NCBI GenBank assembly: GCA_946186505.1
Contig: CAMHNI010000030.1
Span: 1 to 41,826, forward strand
Origin: an uncultured Prevotellaceae bacterium
GTDB lineage: Bacteria; Bacteroidota; Bacteroidia; Bacteroidales; Bacteroidaceae
Length of the DNA stretch: 41,826 bases
Reading direction: 5' to 3'
Position 1 is the stretch's first letter. The number at the start of each line of letters is the position of its first letter. The translations under genes were made by a program, and so were the position numbers. Below the pieces are notes generated by a model. It was not told the origin of the DNA, ran no database searches, and was given only the letters and a program-made list of their open reading frames with translations. This document shows positions 9,254-15,915 of this stretch, piece after piece.

Positions 9254-9395
9254 CAATTAATTATTCATAATTCAGTAGAATACACTTATTTTTTATTGTT
9301 TGTGGTGAAAATTTGATGATTTTATCAAGTATTTGGCGTCGTTACTTGCACAAACAAGTCATTTTGACAATGTAATCGCATTCCTCTTCGAGCAT

Positions 9396-9517
9396 AATTT
9401 AATTTGCTGGTAATTTGCTGGCAACTTGCTGAAACAATCAAAATGCGGATGCAAATTTGTCTAATATGCTGATAATCAGCGACAATTAAAATCAAATTTA
9501 ATTTGCTGGTAATTTGC
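9396..9517. repeat. Direct 23-base repeat within a TTTGCTGG-rich stretch
   Basis: An identical 23-base sequence (core AATTTGCTGGTAATTTGC) occurs at 9396-9418 and 9495-9517. Extra partial copies of TTTGCTGG lie between them. The interval from 9254 to 9699 holds no convincing gene; it separates the divergent Xre and RloA units and may bind a regulator. Confidence 0.8.
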
Positions 9518-9567
9518 CAAAGAAAGAGATAATAGAGCTCTTTTATAGGTATTCCTGAATAAAAAAG

Positions 9568-9581
9568 TGCCAATAGTGGCA
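9568..9581. promoter_or_regulatory. TGCCA-N4-TGGCA palindrome, copy 1
   Basis: TGCCA ATAG TGGCA, flanked by AAAAAAG on the left and GATTTT on the right. It lies about 120 bases upstream of the RloA promoter. Two relatives with the same 4-base spacer lie at the other end of the defence cluster. Confidence 0.55.
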
Positions 9582-9699
9582 GATTTTGATAACGAAAGTT
9601 AACGAGAGAAGTTTATTCGTTTTTGTCACTTCAAGCCTCTGTTTCGGTTGATAAATGTTAAAAAGCAGCAATATTATAACTATTTTTACTCAAAAACCT

Positions 9700-9729
9700 T
9701 TGTAAAATCAGATTTAATTGCTATTTTTG
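9700..9729 (+). promoter_or_regulatory. Promoter of the RloA-RloB-RES unit
   Basis: TTG at 9700-9702, 19 bases, then TATTTTTG at 9722-9729. This fits the Bacteroidetes consensus and puts the transcript start about 20 bases before the ATG at 9757. It rules out the longer frame opening at 9718, which would overlap the promoter. Confidence 0.75.
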
Positions 9730-9756
9730 CAGCAATTCTACAAAATCAAGTGCGTA

Positions 9757-10986
9757 ATGATACTAAAAATCGAATTTGAGAATTTCTTTTCTATTAGAGA
9801 TAGAATAAGAATCGACTTCAGAGCAGGAAACATCAATACGGCTCTTGCACGGGAGTTAAGTCATAATGTGATGGAGTGGAAAGGTGTACCTGTCCTAAAA
9901 ACCGTTGGGCTGTTTGGCCCCAATGCTTCAGGTAAATCAAACATTCTTAAAGCCATTACATTTTGCTGTAGAATGATTTTGGAGTCACACCTTCATAACG
10001 AAGGGGTGACATTCAACTTTGAACCTTTCAAATTTGATGGATGGCAGAAAAAGCCCAGCAAATTCCTTATTGATTTTGTCTGTGAGGATGTGGAGTATGA
10101 ATACGCTTTTGAGTTGACCCGTGAACGAATCATAAGCGAAAGTCTGTTCCATTATCCTATGGGAAGACGTGCAAAGGTTTTTGTGCGTGAAGCAGAAGGT
10201 AATTACAGTTTCGGTACTGGTGTGATGGTCAAGCCATCAGATGTGGTAATCAACACCAGCGAAAAGAATCTGTTCCTGAGCCGAGCTAGTTCGATGAACA
10301 GAGATATCGCGCAAAAGATATATCGTTATTTCATGAATCAATTCCTGCTGGGGCTTGTGAACGTGAACGATATGATGGTGCTGGATAGTTTCAATGCTTA
10401 CAAGAAGGTGATACTCAAAGCACTTGAAATATGCGATACGGATATTACTGATATTGAAGCAAGGAAAGAGCAAATGCCGGCTCCTGTGGTTGTGCCTGGA
10501 CAAACGGAACTATCATACAAGCTGGTTGATGTGCTTCGCTTCAAGACCTTTCATCGTAACCAAAAGGATATCATGTTCGACATGGACATGGAAGAATCTA
10601 ACGGTACAAGAAAATTGTTCCAGATTCTGATACGACTCTTGGATGTAGTAAAGAACAAGAAGAGCATTATGATGGACGAGTTTGACATGGGACTTCACAC
10701 TCGTCTGGCTGATTTCATTCTCGACTTGATTCATGCTTCAGAGAGCAGTCAGTTATTGTTCACGTCCCACAACACGAACCTTATCGATGTCAAACGACTG
10801 AGACGTGACCAGATTGTTTTTGTCAACAAGTCGGAACAAGGTGCAACAGAGGTGTATTCTTTATACGACTTCAAGGATTTCCGTGAGAATATGGATGCCG
10901 AAAAGGGATATATACAAGGACGCTTTGATGCTGTGCCTTATGTTGATTCATCGGTATCAAGTATCAAACAATTATTAGAAGGTTGA
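9757..10986 (+). CDS. RloA/AbiLi-type AAA ATPase
   Basis: A 409-residue SMC/OLD-like ATPase of the RloA (AbiLi) family. Walker A GPNASGKS is at residues 54-61. Near 305 a Walker B-like MMDEFDMGLH is followed by the TSHNTNLID switch near 330. The N-terminal FENFFSIRDRIRIDF is the typical opening of this family. The stop is 2 bases before the RloB start, so the two are coupled. In known RloA/RloB (AbiL) and OLD-like systems the ATPase senses infection and licenses a Toprim partner. That role is transferred from the family, not shown here. The ATG at 9757 was chosen because the promoter lies just upstream. Confidence 0.9.
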   Translation: MILKIEFENFFSIRDRIRIDFRAGNINTALARELSHNVMEWKGVPVLKTVGLFGPNASGKSNILKAITFCCRMILESHLHNEGVTFNFEPFKFDGWQKKPSKFLIDFVCEDVEYEYAFELTRERIISESLFHYPMGRRAKVFVREAEGNYSFGTGVMVKPSDVVINTSEKNLFLSRASSMNRDIAQKIYRYFMNQFLLGLVNVNDMMVLDSFNAYKKVILKALEICDTDITDIEARKEQMPAPVVVPGQTELSYKLVDVLRFKTFHRNQKDIMFDMDMEESNGTRKLFQILIRLLDVVKNKKSIMMDEFDMGLHTRLADFILDLIHASESSQLLFTSHNTNLIDVKRLRRDQIVFVNKSEQGATEVYSLYDFKDFRENMDAEKGYIQGRFDAVPYVDSSVSSIKQLLEG

Positions 10987-10988
10987 TT

Positions 10989-11561
10989 ATGGCAAGCAAA
11001 AGAGAGCCGTCACCATCTTTGCGAATGCGCAAGATCGCCCTTGTCATTTGCGAGGGCGAGACAGAGGTTTGCTATATCAACCTTCTGAAATCGTGGTATA
11101 AGTCACCCATCAGAATCATTTCGCACATAGAAGGTACAAAGATCACACCATCGCTGGTTGAGAAACGTACAAAGGAACTCAAAATCTCTCAATGGGATAA
11201 GGTGCACACATTCCTCATGTATGATATGGATGTGCAAGCCATTAATGAGAAATTGCAGAAATGTAAGGCAGAAATGCTGCTTAGCAATCCTTGTTTTGAA
11301 ATATGGCTGCTACTTCATGCCAAAGACCAAAAGTCTGCCATTGAAACAGACGCCCTCATCAAAGAGTTGAAGAAAAGTGCACCCGTGTGGAAGAATTATT
11401 CCAAGTCAGCCTTCACTGATACTCAAAAAGCATTTCTGAACGACAACACAGATGTTGCTGTTGCGAGAGCAAAAGATTTGTGTGAATTCCAGAATCCATC
11501 AACAGGCATCTACAAATTGATTGATTTGTTGCAGAAGAACGCTAAAATGGTTAATCATTAA
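10989..11561 (+). CDS. RloB/AbiLii-type Toprim protein
   Basis: A 190-residue RloB-family protein, the probable Toprim nuclease effector of the preceding ATPase. Seen: ICEGETE at residues 20-26 (Toprim glutamate), YDMD near 78 (DxD metal site), and the RloB signature SNPCFEIWLLLH near 98-109. Its ATG is 2 bases past the RloA stop; a TTG two codons earlier overlaps that stop and is less likely. Toprim proteins of this kind cut DNA or RNA in related abortive-infection systems. Substrate unknown here. Confidence 0.88.
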   Translation: MASKREPSPSLRMRKIALVICEGETEVCYINLLKSWYKSPIRIISHIEGTKITPSLVEKRTKELKISQWDKVHTFLMYDMDVQAINEKLQKCKAEMLLSNPCFEIWLLLHAKDQKSAIETDALIKELKKSAPVWKNYSKSAFTDTQKAFLNDNTDVAVARAKDLCEFQNPSTGIYKLIDLLQKNAKMVNH

Positions 11562-11597
11562 GCAAGTATAATCAACGCAAAACTGAAAAATAATGTA

Positions 11598-12464
11598 ATG
11601 GCATCAGCGAATTACGAAAAAGCCCAAGAATTGTGGCACTCTTTTTATCGAGACGTTATGTACCATCAACGGTATTTTATATCTCATCCTATTCTGGATA
11701 GACTTAAAGAAATTGCGGAGAAATGCGAATTGACACTAAGTCCAGGGAGCGTATATTATCGTGCACGAATAATAGACGACAAGGCTGCCAGTAATGAACA
11801 TATGGTTGCCAAATGCTTCGGAGAGAACTCAACCGAAGAAACTCGTAAATGGTATAGAAATAAAGCAAACAAGTTTAGAGGATTGTCTAAAGAAGGTTCT
11901 TATGTTCCGCCAAATCCAGATGTTATAAGAGATGGACGTTCCAATCCTAGGTTCATCCGGTACTTATATGTGGCAGAAAGTCCTACTACAGCAGTATTTG
12001 AGGTTCGTCCTTTATTATATAATGCAGTAAATGTTTCAGGAATAGAAGTAAAAGAACTGTTGCGCATTTCCAACATTGCCGTTGATATAGACATGAATCC
12101 AGAAATCGAAAAAAGTTTAGATGAATGGCTTTTATGCTTTATACAATCTGCTTTCTCTTCTCCTACCAATAATCCTGACGACTATATACCTACTCAAATT
12201 ATTGCGGAATACTTTAGACATCTGGGGTATGATGGAATCAGGTATAGTAGTTCATTACATAGAGGTGGTTACAATTTGACAATATTTGATACGTCTAAGT
12301 GCGAAGCCATATTTTCGACAGACCTCCGACTTGAAAATATAAAAATAGGACTTCGGCCAGCTATCGGTGCAGAGAATATAGATGGAAGATTTGAATATAT
12401 TATTGACAATATCCCAATGAGGCTCGACCATAAAAGCGGGAAATTGGTTGAAGTACAAGTATAA
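11598..12464 (+). CDS. RES-domain protein, probable NAD-degrading effector
   Basis: A 288-residue protein with a RES domain, the fold of NAD+ phosphorylases and toxins of the RES-Xre type. The three family residues are visible: Arg in YYRAR (residues 53-57), Glu in FEVRP (Glu135) and Ser in RYSSSLHRGG (217-219). An N-terminal 50-residue helical extension precedes it. It follows RloB by 36 bases in the same direction, so it is probably co-transcribed. No DUF2384 Xre antitoxin, its usual partner, lies beside it. This raises the possibility that the RloA/RloB pair controls it. NAD+ depletion during infection is a plausible but untested role. Confidence 0.85.
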   Translation: MASANYEKAQELWHSFYRDVMYHQRYFISHPILDRLKEIAEKCELTLSPGSVYYRARIIDDKAASNEHMVAKCFGENSTEETRKWYRNKANKFRGLSKEGSYVPPNPDVIRDGRSNPRFIRYLYVAESPTTAVFEVRPLLYNAVNVSGIEVKELLRISNIAVDIDMNPEIEKSLDEWLLCFIQSAFSSPTNNPDDYIPTQIIAEYFRHLGYDGIRYSSSLHRGGYNLTIFDTSKCEAIFSTDLRLENIKIGLRPAIGAENIDGRFEYIIDNIPMRLDHKSGKLVEVQV

Positions 12465-12473
12465 TCGTAAAAA

Positions 12474-12510
12474 ATGCATAGAATGCCTTTGGGCATGTTA
12501 AATTTTGCAT
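12474..12510 (+). terminator. Weak hairpin after the RES gene
   Basis: ATGCA..TGCAT encloses ATGCC-TTTG-GGCAT just past the RES stop. The T run is poor, so termination is uncertain. Confidence 0.3.
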
Positions 12511-12537
12511 CATCTTGTGTTTTTTCTGTGTTTTCTT

Positions 12538-12568
12538 TTGGTTGTTTGGGGAGAAATCTGTACCTTTG
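12538..12568 (+). promoter_or_regulatory. Orphan promoter with no downstream gene
   Basis: TTG at 12538-12540, 20 bases, TACCTTTG at 12561-12568. The match is perfect, yet the next 150 bases hold no convincing ORF before the terminator at 12720-12762. It may have served a deleted integrase, or may drive a small RNA of about 190 bases. Confidence 0.65.
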
Positions 12569-12719
12569 CAGTGATTTTGTAACATGTTGATTATCAATGG
12601 TTATTTCCGTTTTTGCGACATGTGTGCAACATCCGGTGCTAACGCATTGATAGTCAGTTAGAGTCGTTTTCGAGGAGGTTAAATGACACCGATAGGCAAA
12701 GACATAACAAAACGCAACA

Positions 12720-12762
12720 AAATAGCGTGTAGCTCAATGAGTTACACGCTATTTGTTTTTTG
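12720..12762 (+). terminator. Strong intrinsic terminator
   Basis: AAATAGCGTGTA at 12720-12731 pairs with TACACGCTATTT at 12743-12754, extended inward by CTC/GAG, followed by GTTTTTTG. It faces plus-strand transcription and lies upstream of the truncated HTH gene. Confidence 0.85.
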
Positions 12763-12901
12763 TACCCTCATGTTTGCTATGTCTTTATTATATTCTTTTT
12801 TAGCCCATTTTTGCGACATTCATGAAACGCGACTAAATTTGCGACGAGATGCAACCTATATATACTAATTAGTACTTATACATACTTAAATTAAAAGAAT
12901 T

Positions 12902-13372
12902 ATGCCAGAAGCAAAATTTCAAATCAAACGCAAGTGTGAAGTATGTGGGAACACCTTTATCGCAAAGACATTAGATTCCCGCTACTGTTGTAGACATTGT
13001 ACGGACATTGCCTACAAGAGAAGGAAAGCTGCAAAAGCTAAAGAAGAGCAATTAAACAAAATCGCTCAACTCATTCCTGGTGAAAGAGAGTTTATCAGCA
13101 TCAAAGAAGCTGTTGCTTTGTATGCCATCAGCAGGGATACCCTCTATCGCCTGATTCGCAAAGAGAAGCTACCTTATATTAATATAGGAGAGCGACTAAC
13201 CCGTATCTCACGAGAACAGTTAGAAAAGATAGTCCCTTTACGTGAAGAACCGATTAAGGATGAACACATGTTGCCTCGTCTTTTTGACCTGGAACCAGAG
13301 AATTGCTATACAATCGGAGAAATCTCCAAGAAATTCAGGATCGATTCCAGTAGGCAAAAGCCCTTTGATTGA
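12902..13372 (+). pseudogene. Truncated excisionase-like zinc/helix-turn-helix protein
   Basis: The frame codes for 156 residues. An N-terminal zinc ribbon (CEVCGNTF, then CCRHC, residues 12-35) precedes a coiled stretch and an excisionase-type winged helix (EFISIKEAVALYAISRDTLYR, then PYINIGERLTRISREQLEK). A second helix-turn-helix begins at CYTIGEISKKF, but after KFRID the sequence turns into an unrelated SSRQKPFD and stops. Relatives usually complete this second domain and lie next to a tyrosine integrase of an integrative element. Both the end of the gene and any integrase are missing, so I read this as the remnant of an integrative element. The break is near 13345. Confidence 0.65.
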
Positions 13373-13472
13373 TTTTATTGAGGGAGTTTCCATCTTATCT
13401 GTTTTGTTATATTTCTTCTAACAAAGAATAATCCTATGTTTCCTTAAAACATAATTCTACAGAGTGTAACTA
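13373..13472. other. Convergent gap between HTH remnant and Xre operon
   Basis: No gene. A modest hairpin TATGTTT/AAACATA near 13434-13452 may end transcription from either side. Confidence 0.35.
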
Positions 13473-13673
13473 TTATGACTTCTGTTCAAGTCTCAACAGT
13501 TCGCTAATTTCAACTTCAAGGAGTTCCGCAATCTTGACGAATGTCTCCATTGGTGGCTGGCATGCATTGGTGCACCATTTACTCACAGTGGTAGGCGCAC
13601 AGCCCAACTGTTCGGATAACCACTTGTTGGTTCTCTTCTTATCTACGAGTACTACTTTTATCCGATTTTCCAT
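13473..13673 (-). CDS. Xre-family helix-turn-helix regulator (second copy)
   Basis: A 66-residue Cro/C1-type protein. The helix-turn-helix is near residues 17-35 (NKWLSEQLGCAPTTVSKW). It starts 2 bases after the DUF4435 stop, so it is the third gene of the ATPase/DUF4435 operon. It is a paralogue of the Xre at 9007-9222. Its place as last gene suggests autoregulation of the defence operon. The fold is certain; the role is inferred. Confidence 0.88.
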   Translation of the reverse strand: MENRIKVVLVDKKRTNKWLSEQLGCAPTTVSKWCTNACQPPMETFVKIAELLEVEISELLRLEQKS

Positions 13674-13675
13674 CT

Positions 13676-14521
13676 TTATTCTGTTGAAGTTATTATTCTG
13701 AGATCTGATTGCACACTGTCTATCTCCAAATATCCGTCTGTATGGATGGACTTGTCGAGGACATCTGTCTTGAATGCCACTCCAGTTCCATTGCAGAGCA
13801 TTGTGCCTATGTGGAGTACGAGTTTGTAAAGTTGATGTCCTTGTATGTGGAGATAAGCATTGGACTCGTCAAGATGCTCGTTTATCATGTTTTCTGGCTG
13901 CTGAAGATTCCGAAGAGCATCTTCAAAGAGCCGTTTCACATGCTCAATATAAGCACTACCATTATCTGCGAATTCTTCTCGCTTGGGTTGCAGTGGCAGA
14001 CACGCATTGAATTTGGTAATGTTCCATTGTTGATTTAACTCGGAACTTTGGCTGTAATGTACAAGGTAGAGGAGTGGCTCATATACTATTTTGGAGAGCT
14101 CTTGCAAAAAAACATTGAAGTCAAATTCGGTATTAGGTACTAATTCTGCAAATCTACTTTGAAGATGCTCTGCCTCGCAGAAATGATTCTCCCAAGAATA
14201 GGCATACGTTTGGGCAATGTAATTGTTCGCTGTTAATCCAACTTCGCCTTTCAGTTGTCGCAAATCACTATCTATACAAATGAAGAAATTCTTTGTAAGA
14301 TATGCTTTGTAGCGCAGACATTGTTCACAACCATGTACGTCATTACCTTTCTCATTCTTCGAGTATGGAATAAAGAGGTACTTTCCTGAGAAGGCTTTCT
14401 GGAGTTGGTTGTTCCAGAAAAGTTTATCCTCAGCATCCTCCAAATGTACAACAGCCTTGATGCTTCTGTCGCGCAAAGGAATATTACGAAAGTAACGTGC
14501 TTGTTCTTCGATTCTGTTCAT
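13676..14521 (-). CDS. DUF4435 Toprim-like protein (AriB-like)
   Basis: A 281-residue DUF4435 protein, the effector type of PARIS systems. Toprim-like residues: Glu28 in HLEDAEDKLFW and the DxD pair Asp84/Asp86 in ICIDSD, followed by the family's ENHFCEAEHL. It starts 6 bases after the ATPase stop and ends 2 bases before the Xre gene. In PARIS, AriB is a Toprim nuclease freed from the ATPase when a phage anti-restriction protein is detected. Whether this pair responds to such triggers is unknown. The C-terminal 100 residues show no motif I can name. Confidence 0.82.
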   Translation of the reverse strand: MNRIEEQARYFRNIPLRDRSIKAVVHLEDAEDKLFWNNQLQKAFSGKYLFIPYSKNEKGNDVHGCEQCLRYKAYLTKNFFICIDSDLRQLKGEVGLTANNYIAQTYAYSWENHFCEAEHLQSRFAELVPNTEFDFNVFLQELSKIVYEPLLYLVHYSQSSELNQQWNITKFNACLPLQPKREEFADNGSAYIEHVKRLFEDALRNLQQPENMINEHLDESNAYLHIQGHQLYKLVLHIGTMLCNGTGVAFKTDVLDKSIHTDGYLEIDSVQSDLRIITSTE

Positions 14522-14527
14522 ATTACA

Positions 14528-15253
14528 TTACTTAATTGGAGTAGTAATGTCCTCCATGTAAATAATCTTATCGCCCCATCCGTCGCCAAAAATACTTGGA
14601 GAATGAGTAGTGATAAAGTATTGCGCGTTAGGGTTGAGTTTCACAAGAGTATTGATTAACTCATATTGCCAACTGATGTCAAGTGAGTTCTCCGGCTCAT
14701 CAAGTAACACGTACGCTTCTTTGCCATCCATCAGGAATACACGAAGCAAAATCAAAAGAATCTGCTTTTCTCCTGAAGACAAAGCGTCAATCGGTATAAT
14801 CTGTTCTTTAGAGAGAATATTGAATTTGTTCCCTTCGATTTCTATGTGCTTACCCGTATCTTTGAACAAGCCGTTTACGGTTGAAATGAATCCGTCAATA
14901 CGTGCTTTCATCTCAGCTTGTTTTTCTGCGGAAGCATCAATCATGGCCATACGATGGTACATCATTGATGGTCCCGTTTTCATGTCGAACATATAGAATT
15001 CAAGATCTTGTGTCAATGCATTCACCCCCTTGCGTTTGTCTCGCATGGTAATATTGTCAATGGAAGGTACAAACACAATTTGTTTTTTATCATCGAGATT
15101 CTCAAGAGCTAACTTATAAATCTCGTTGAGCAATGTGGTTTTGCCACTACCGTTGATACCAACGATAATGTTCACATCCTCATTGGCTGTGAAGCGAACA
15201 TTATACTTGCCCCAAAGACAAGTTGAGATTTCTTTAATTTTGGAGTACGACAT
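14528..15253 (-). CDS. ABC-type AAA ATPase (AriA-like)
   Basis: A 241-residue ABC/AAA_15-type ATPase. Walker A GINGSGKT at residues 32-39, ABC signature LSSGEKQ at 158-164, Walker B YVLLDEPE at 181-188, and a switch histidine in TTHSP at 215-219. It lacks a long coiled coil and is shorter than enterobacterial AriA, so PARIS-like is safer than PARIS. It is the first gene of the operon with DUF4435 and Xre. It would act as the sensor that holds the Toprim partner inactive, by analogy. Confidence 0.87.
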   Translation of the reverse strand: MSYSKIKEISTCLWGKYNVRFTANEDVNIIVGINGSGKTTLLNEIYKLALENLDDKKQIVFVPSIDNITMRDKRKGVNALTQDLEFYMFDMKTGPSMMYHRMAMIDASAEKQAEMKARIDGFISTVNGLFKDTGKHIEIEGNKFNILSKEQIIPIDALSSGEKQILLILLRVFLMDGKEAYVLLDEPENSLDISWQYELINTLVKLNPNAQYFITTHSPSIFGDGWGDKIIYMEDITTPIK

Positions 15254-15320
15254 AAAACCTATTCTTTAATCAGTTCGTTACTTCTGGATGAGTTAACACC
15301 ATATTATAATAATACGCATG

Positions 15321-15348
15321 CAAAATTAATCATTTTTTGCTAAAACAA
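15321..15348 (-). promoter_or_regulatory. Putative promoter of the ATPase/DUF4435/Xre operon
   Basis: On the minus strand TAATTTTG (15328-15321) is preceded by TTG (15348-15346). The 17-base spacer is shorter than the usual 19-21, so strength is uncertain. Confidence 0.4.
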
Positions 15349-15452
15349 AGAATAAATATCTATATTTTCTGTAATATCCCCCATTTTAATAGCATTTTCT
15401 TCACTTTTATTCTTCGTAGATACCATTTTTTTGTGTGCTTGACTACAAAAAG

Positions 15453-15466
15453 TGCCACCATTGGCA
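15453..15466. promoter_or_regulatory. TGCCA-N4-TGGCA palindrome, copy 2
   Basis: TGCCA CCAT TGGCA with AAAAAG on its left, as in copy 1. It lies about 105 bases upstream of the putative promoter of the ATPase operon. Confidence 0.55.
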
Positions 15467-15506
15467 GAAATTTAATGTAGAGCAATAAGGCCTCACAACT
15501 AAAAGT

Positions 15507-15520
15507 TGTCAAAATTGGCA
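15507..15520. promoter_or_regulatory. TGTCA-N4-TGGCA palindrome, copy 3
   Basis: One mismatch from copies 1 and 2. Its right flank GATTTT matches copy 1. It lies less than 40 bases from the point where the potassium channel sequence begins. Confidence 0.5.
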
Positions 15521-15530
15521 GATTTTAGTA

Positions 15531-15911
15531 ATGACAGGGGTTTGTCATTTCTGCATTTATTTCCTCTTTGTGCTCATCATGGTTACCTGTCTGGGTACGC
15601 TGATGTTCATGGTTGAGAACGGTCAGCCCGACACACAGTTCACCGACTTGGGTACATCGGTCTATTGGGCCATTGTCACGATGACCACCGTCGGTTATGG
15701 TGACATCACGCCAGTCACCCCCATCGGACGTCTGCTTTCGGCATTCGTCATGCTGCTGGGTTATACCATCATTGCCGTACCCACAGGTATCGTCACGGCC
15801 AACATCATTGATGAAACGAAAGACAAACCGAAGGATGGGCACTGTCCACGTTGCAATGCCAAGGTGCGCAACAAGGACCGCTACTGCTCACAATGCGGAG
15901 AAAAGCTATAG
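15531..15911 (+). pseudogene. 5'-truncated voltage-gated-type potassium channel
   Basis: The frame holds only the last third of a channel: S5-like helix (YFLFVLIMVTCLGTLMFMV), pore with the selectivity filter TVGYGD, S6 helix (LLSAFVMLLGYTIIAVPTG), and a C-terminal zinc ribbon CPRCNAKV..CSQCGEKL. Intact relatives have four more helices upstream. Homology seems to start near 15550; the bases before it belong to the defence cluster. The first part of the gene is not found elsewhere in the window. A product of 126 residues could in principle form a two-helix pore, but I take it as a broken gene at an insertion or deletion boundary. Confidence 0.75.
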
Positions 15912-15915
15912 CCTT

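Noticed and set aside
9325..9573. An 82-residue minus-strand ORF
   Set aside because: It is made of the 23-base direct repeats (QITSKLN twice) and crosses palindrome copy 1; better explained as non-coding.
12683..12868. A 61-residue plus-strand ORF with a hydrophobic middle
   Set aside because: Its codons run through a strong terminator stem and the reading frame has no family features; the hydrophobic look comes from the T-rich tail.
13473..15253. Calling the ATPase/DUF4435 pair a canonical PARIS system
   Set aside because: The ATPase is much shorter than known AriA and no trigger evidence exists, so only PARIS-like is supported.
9568..15520. A complete transposon bounded by the TGCCA palindromes
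   Set aside because: No transposase or target duplication is visible, and the missing half of the channel gene is not on the left side of copy 1.
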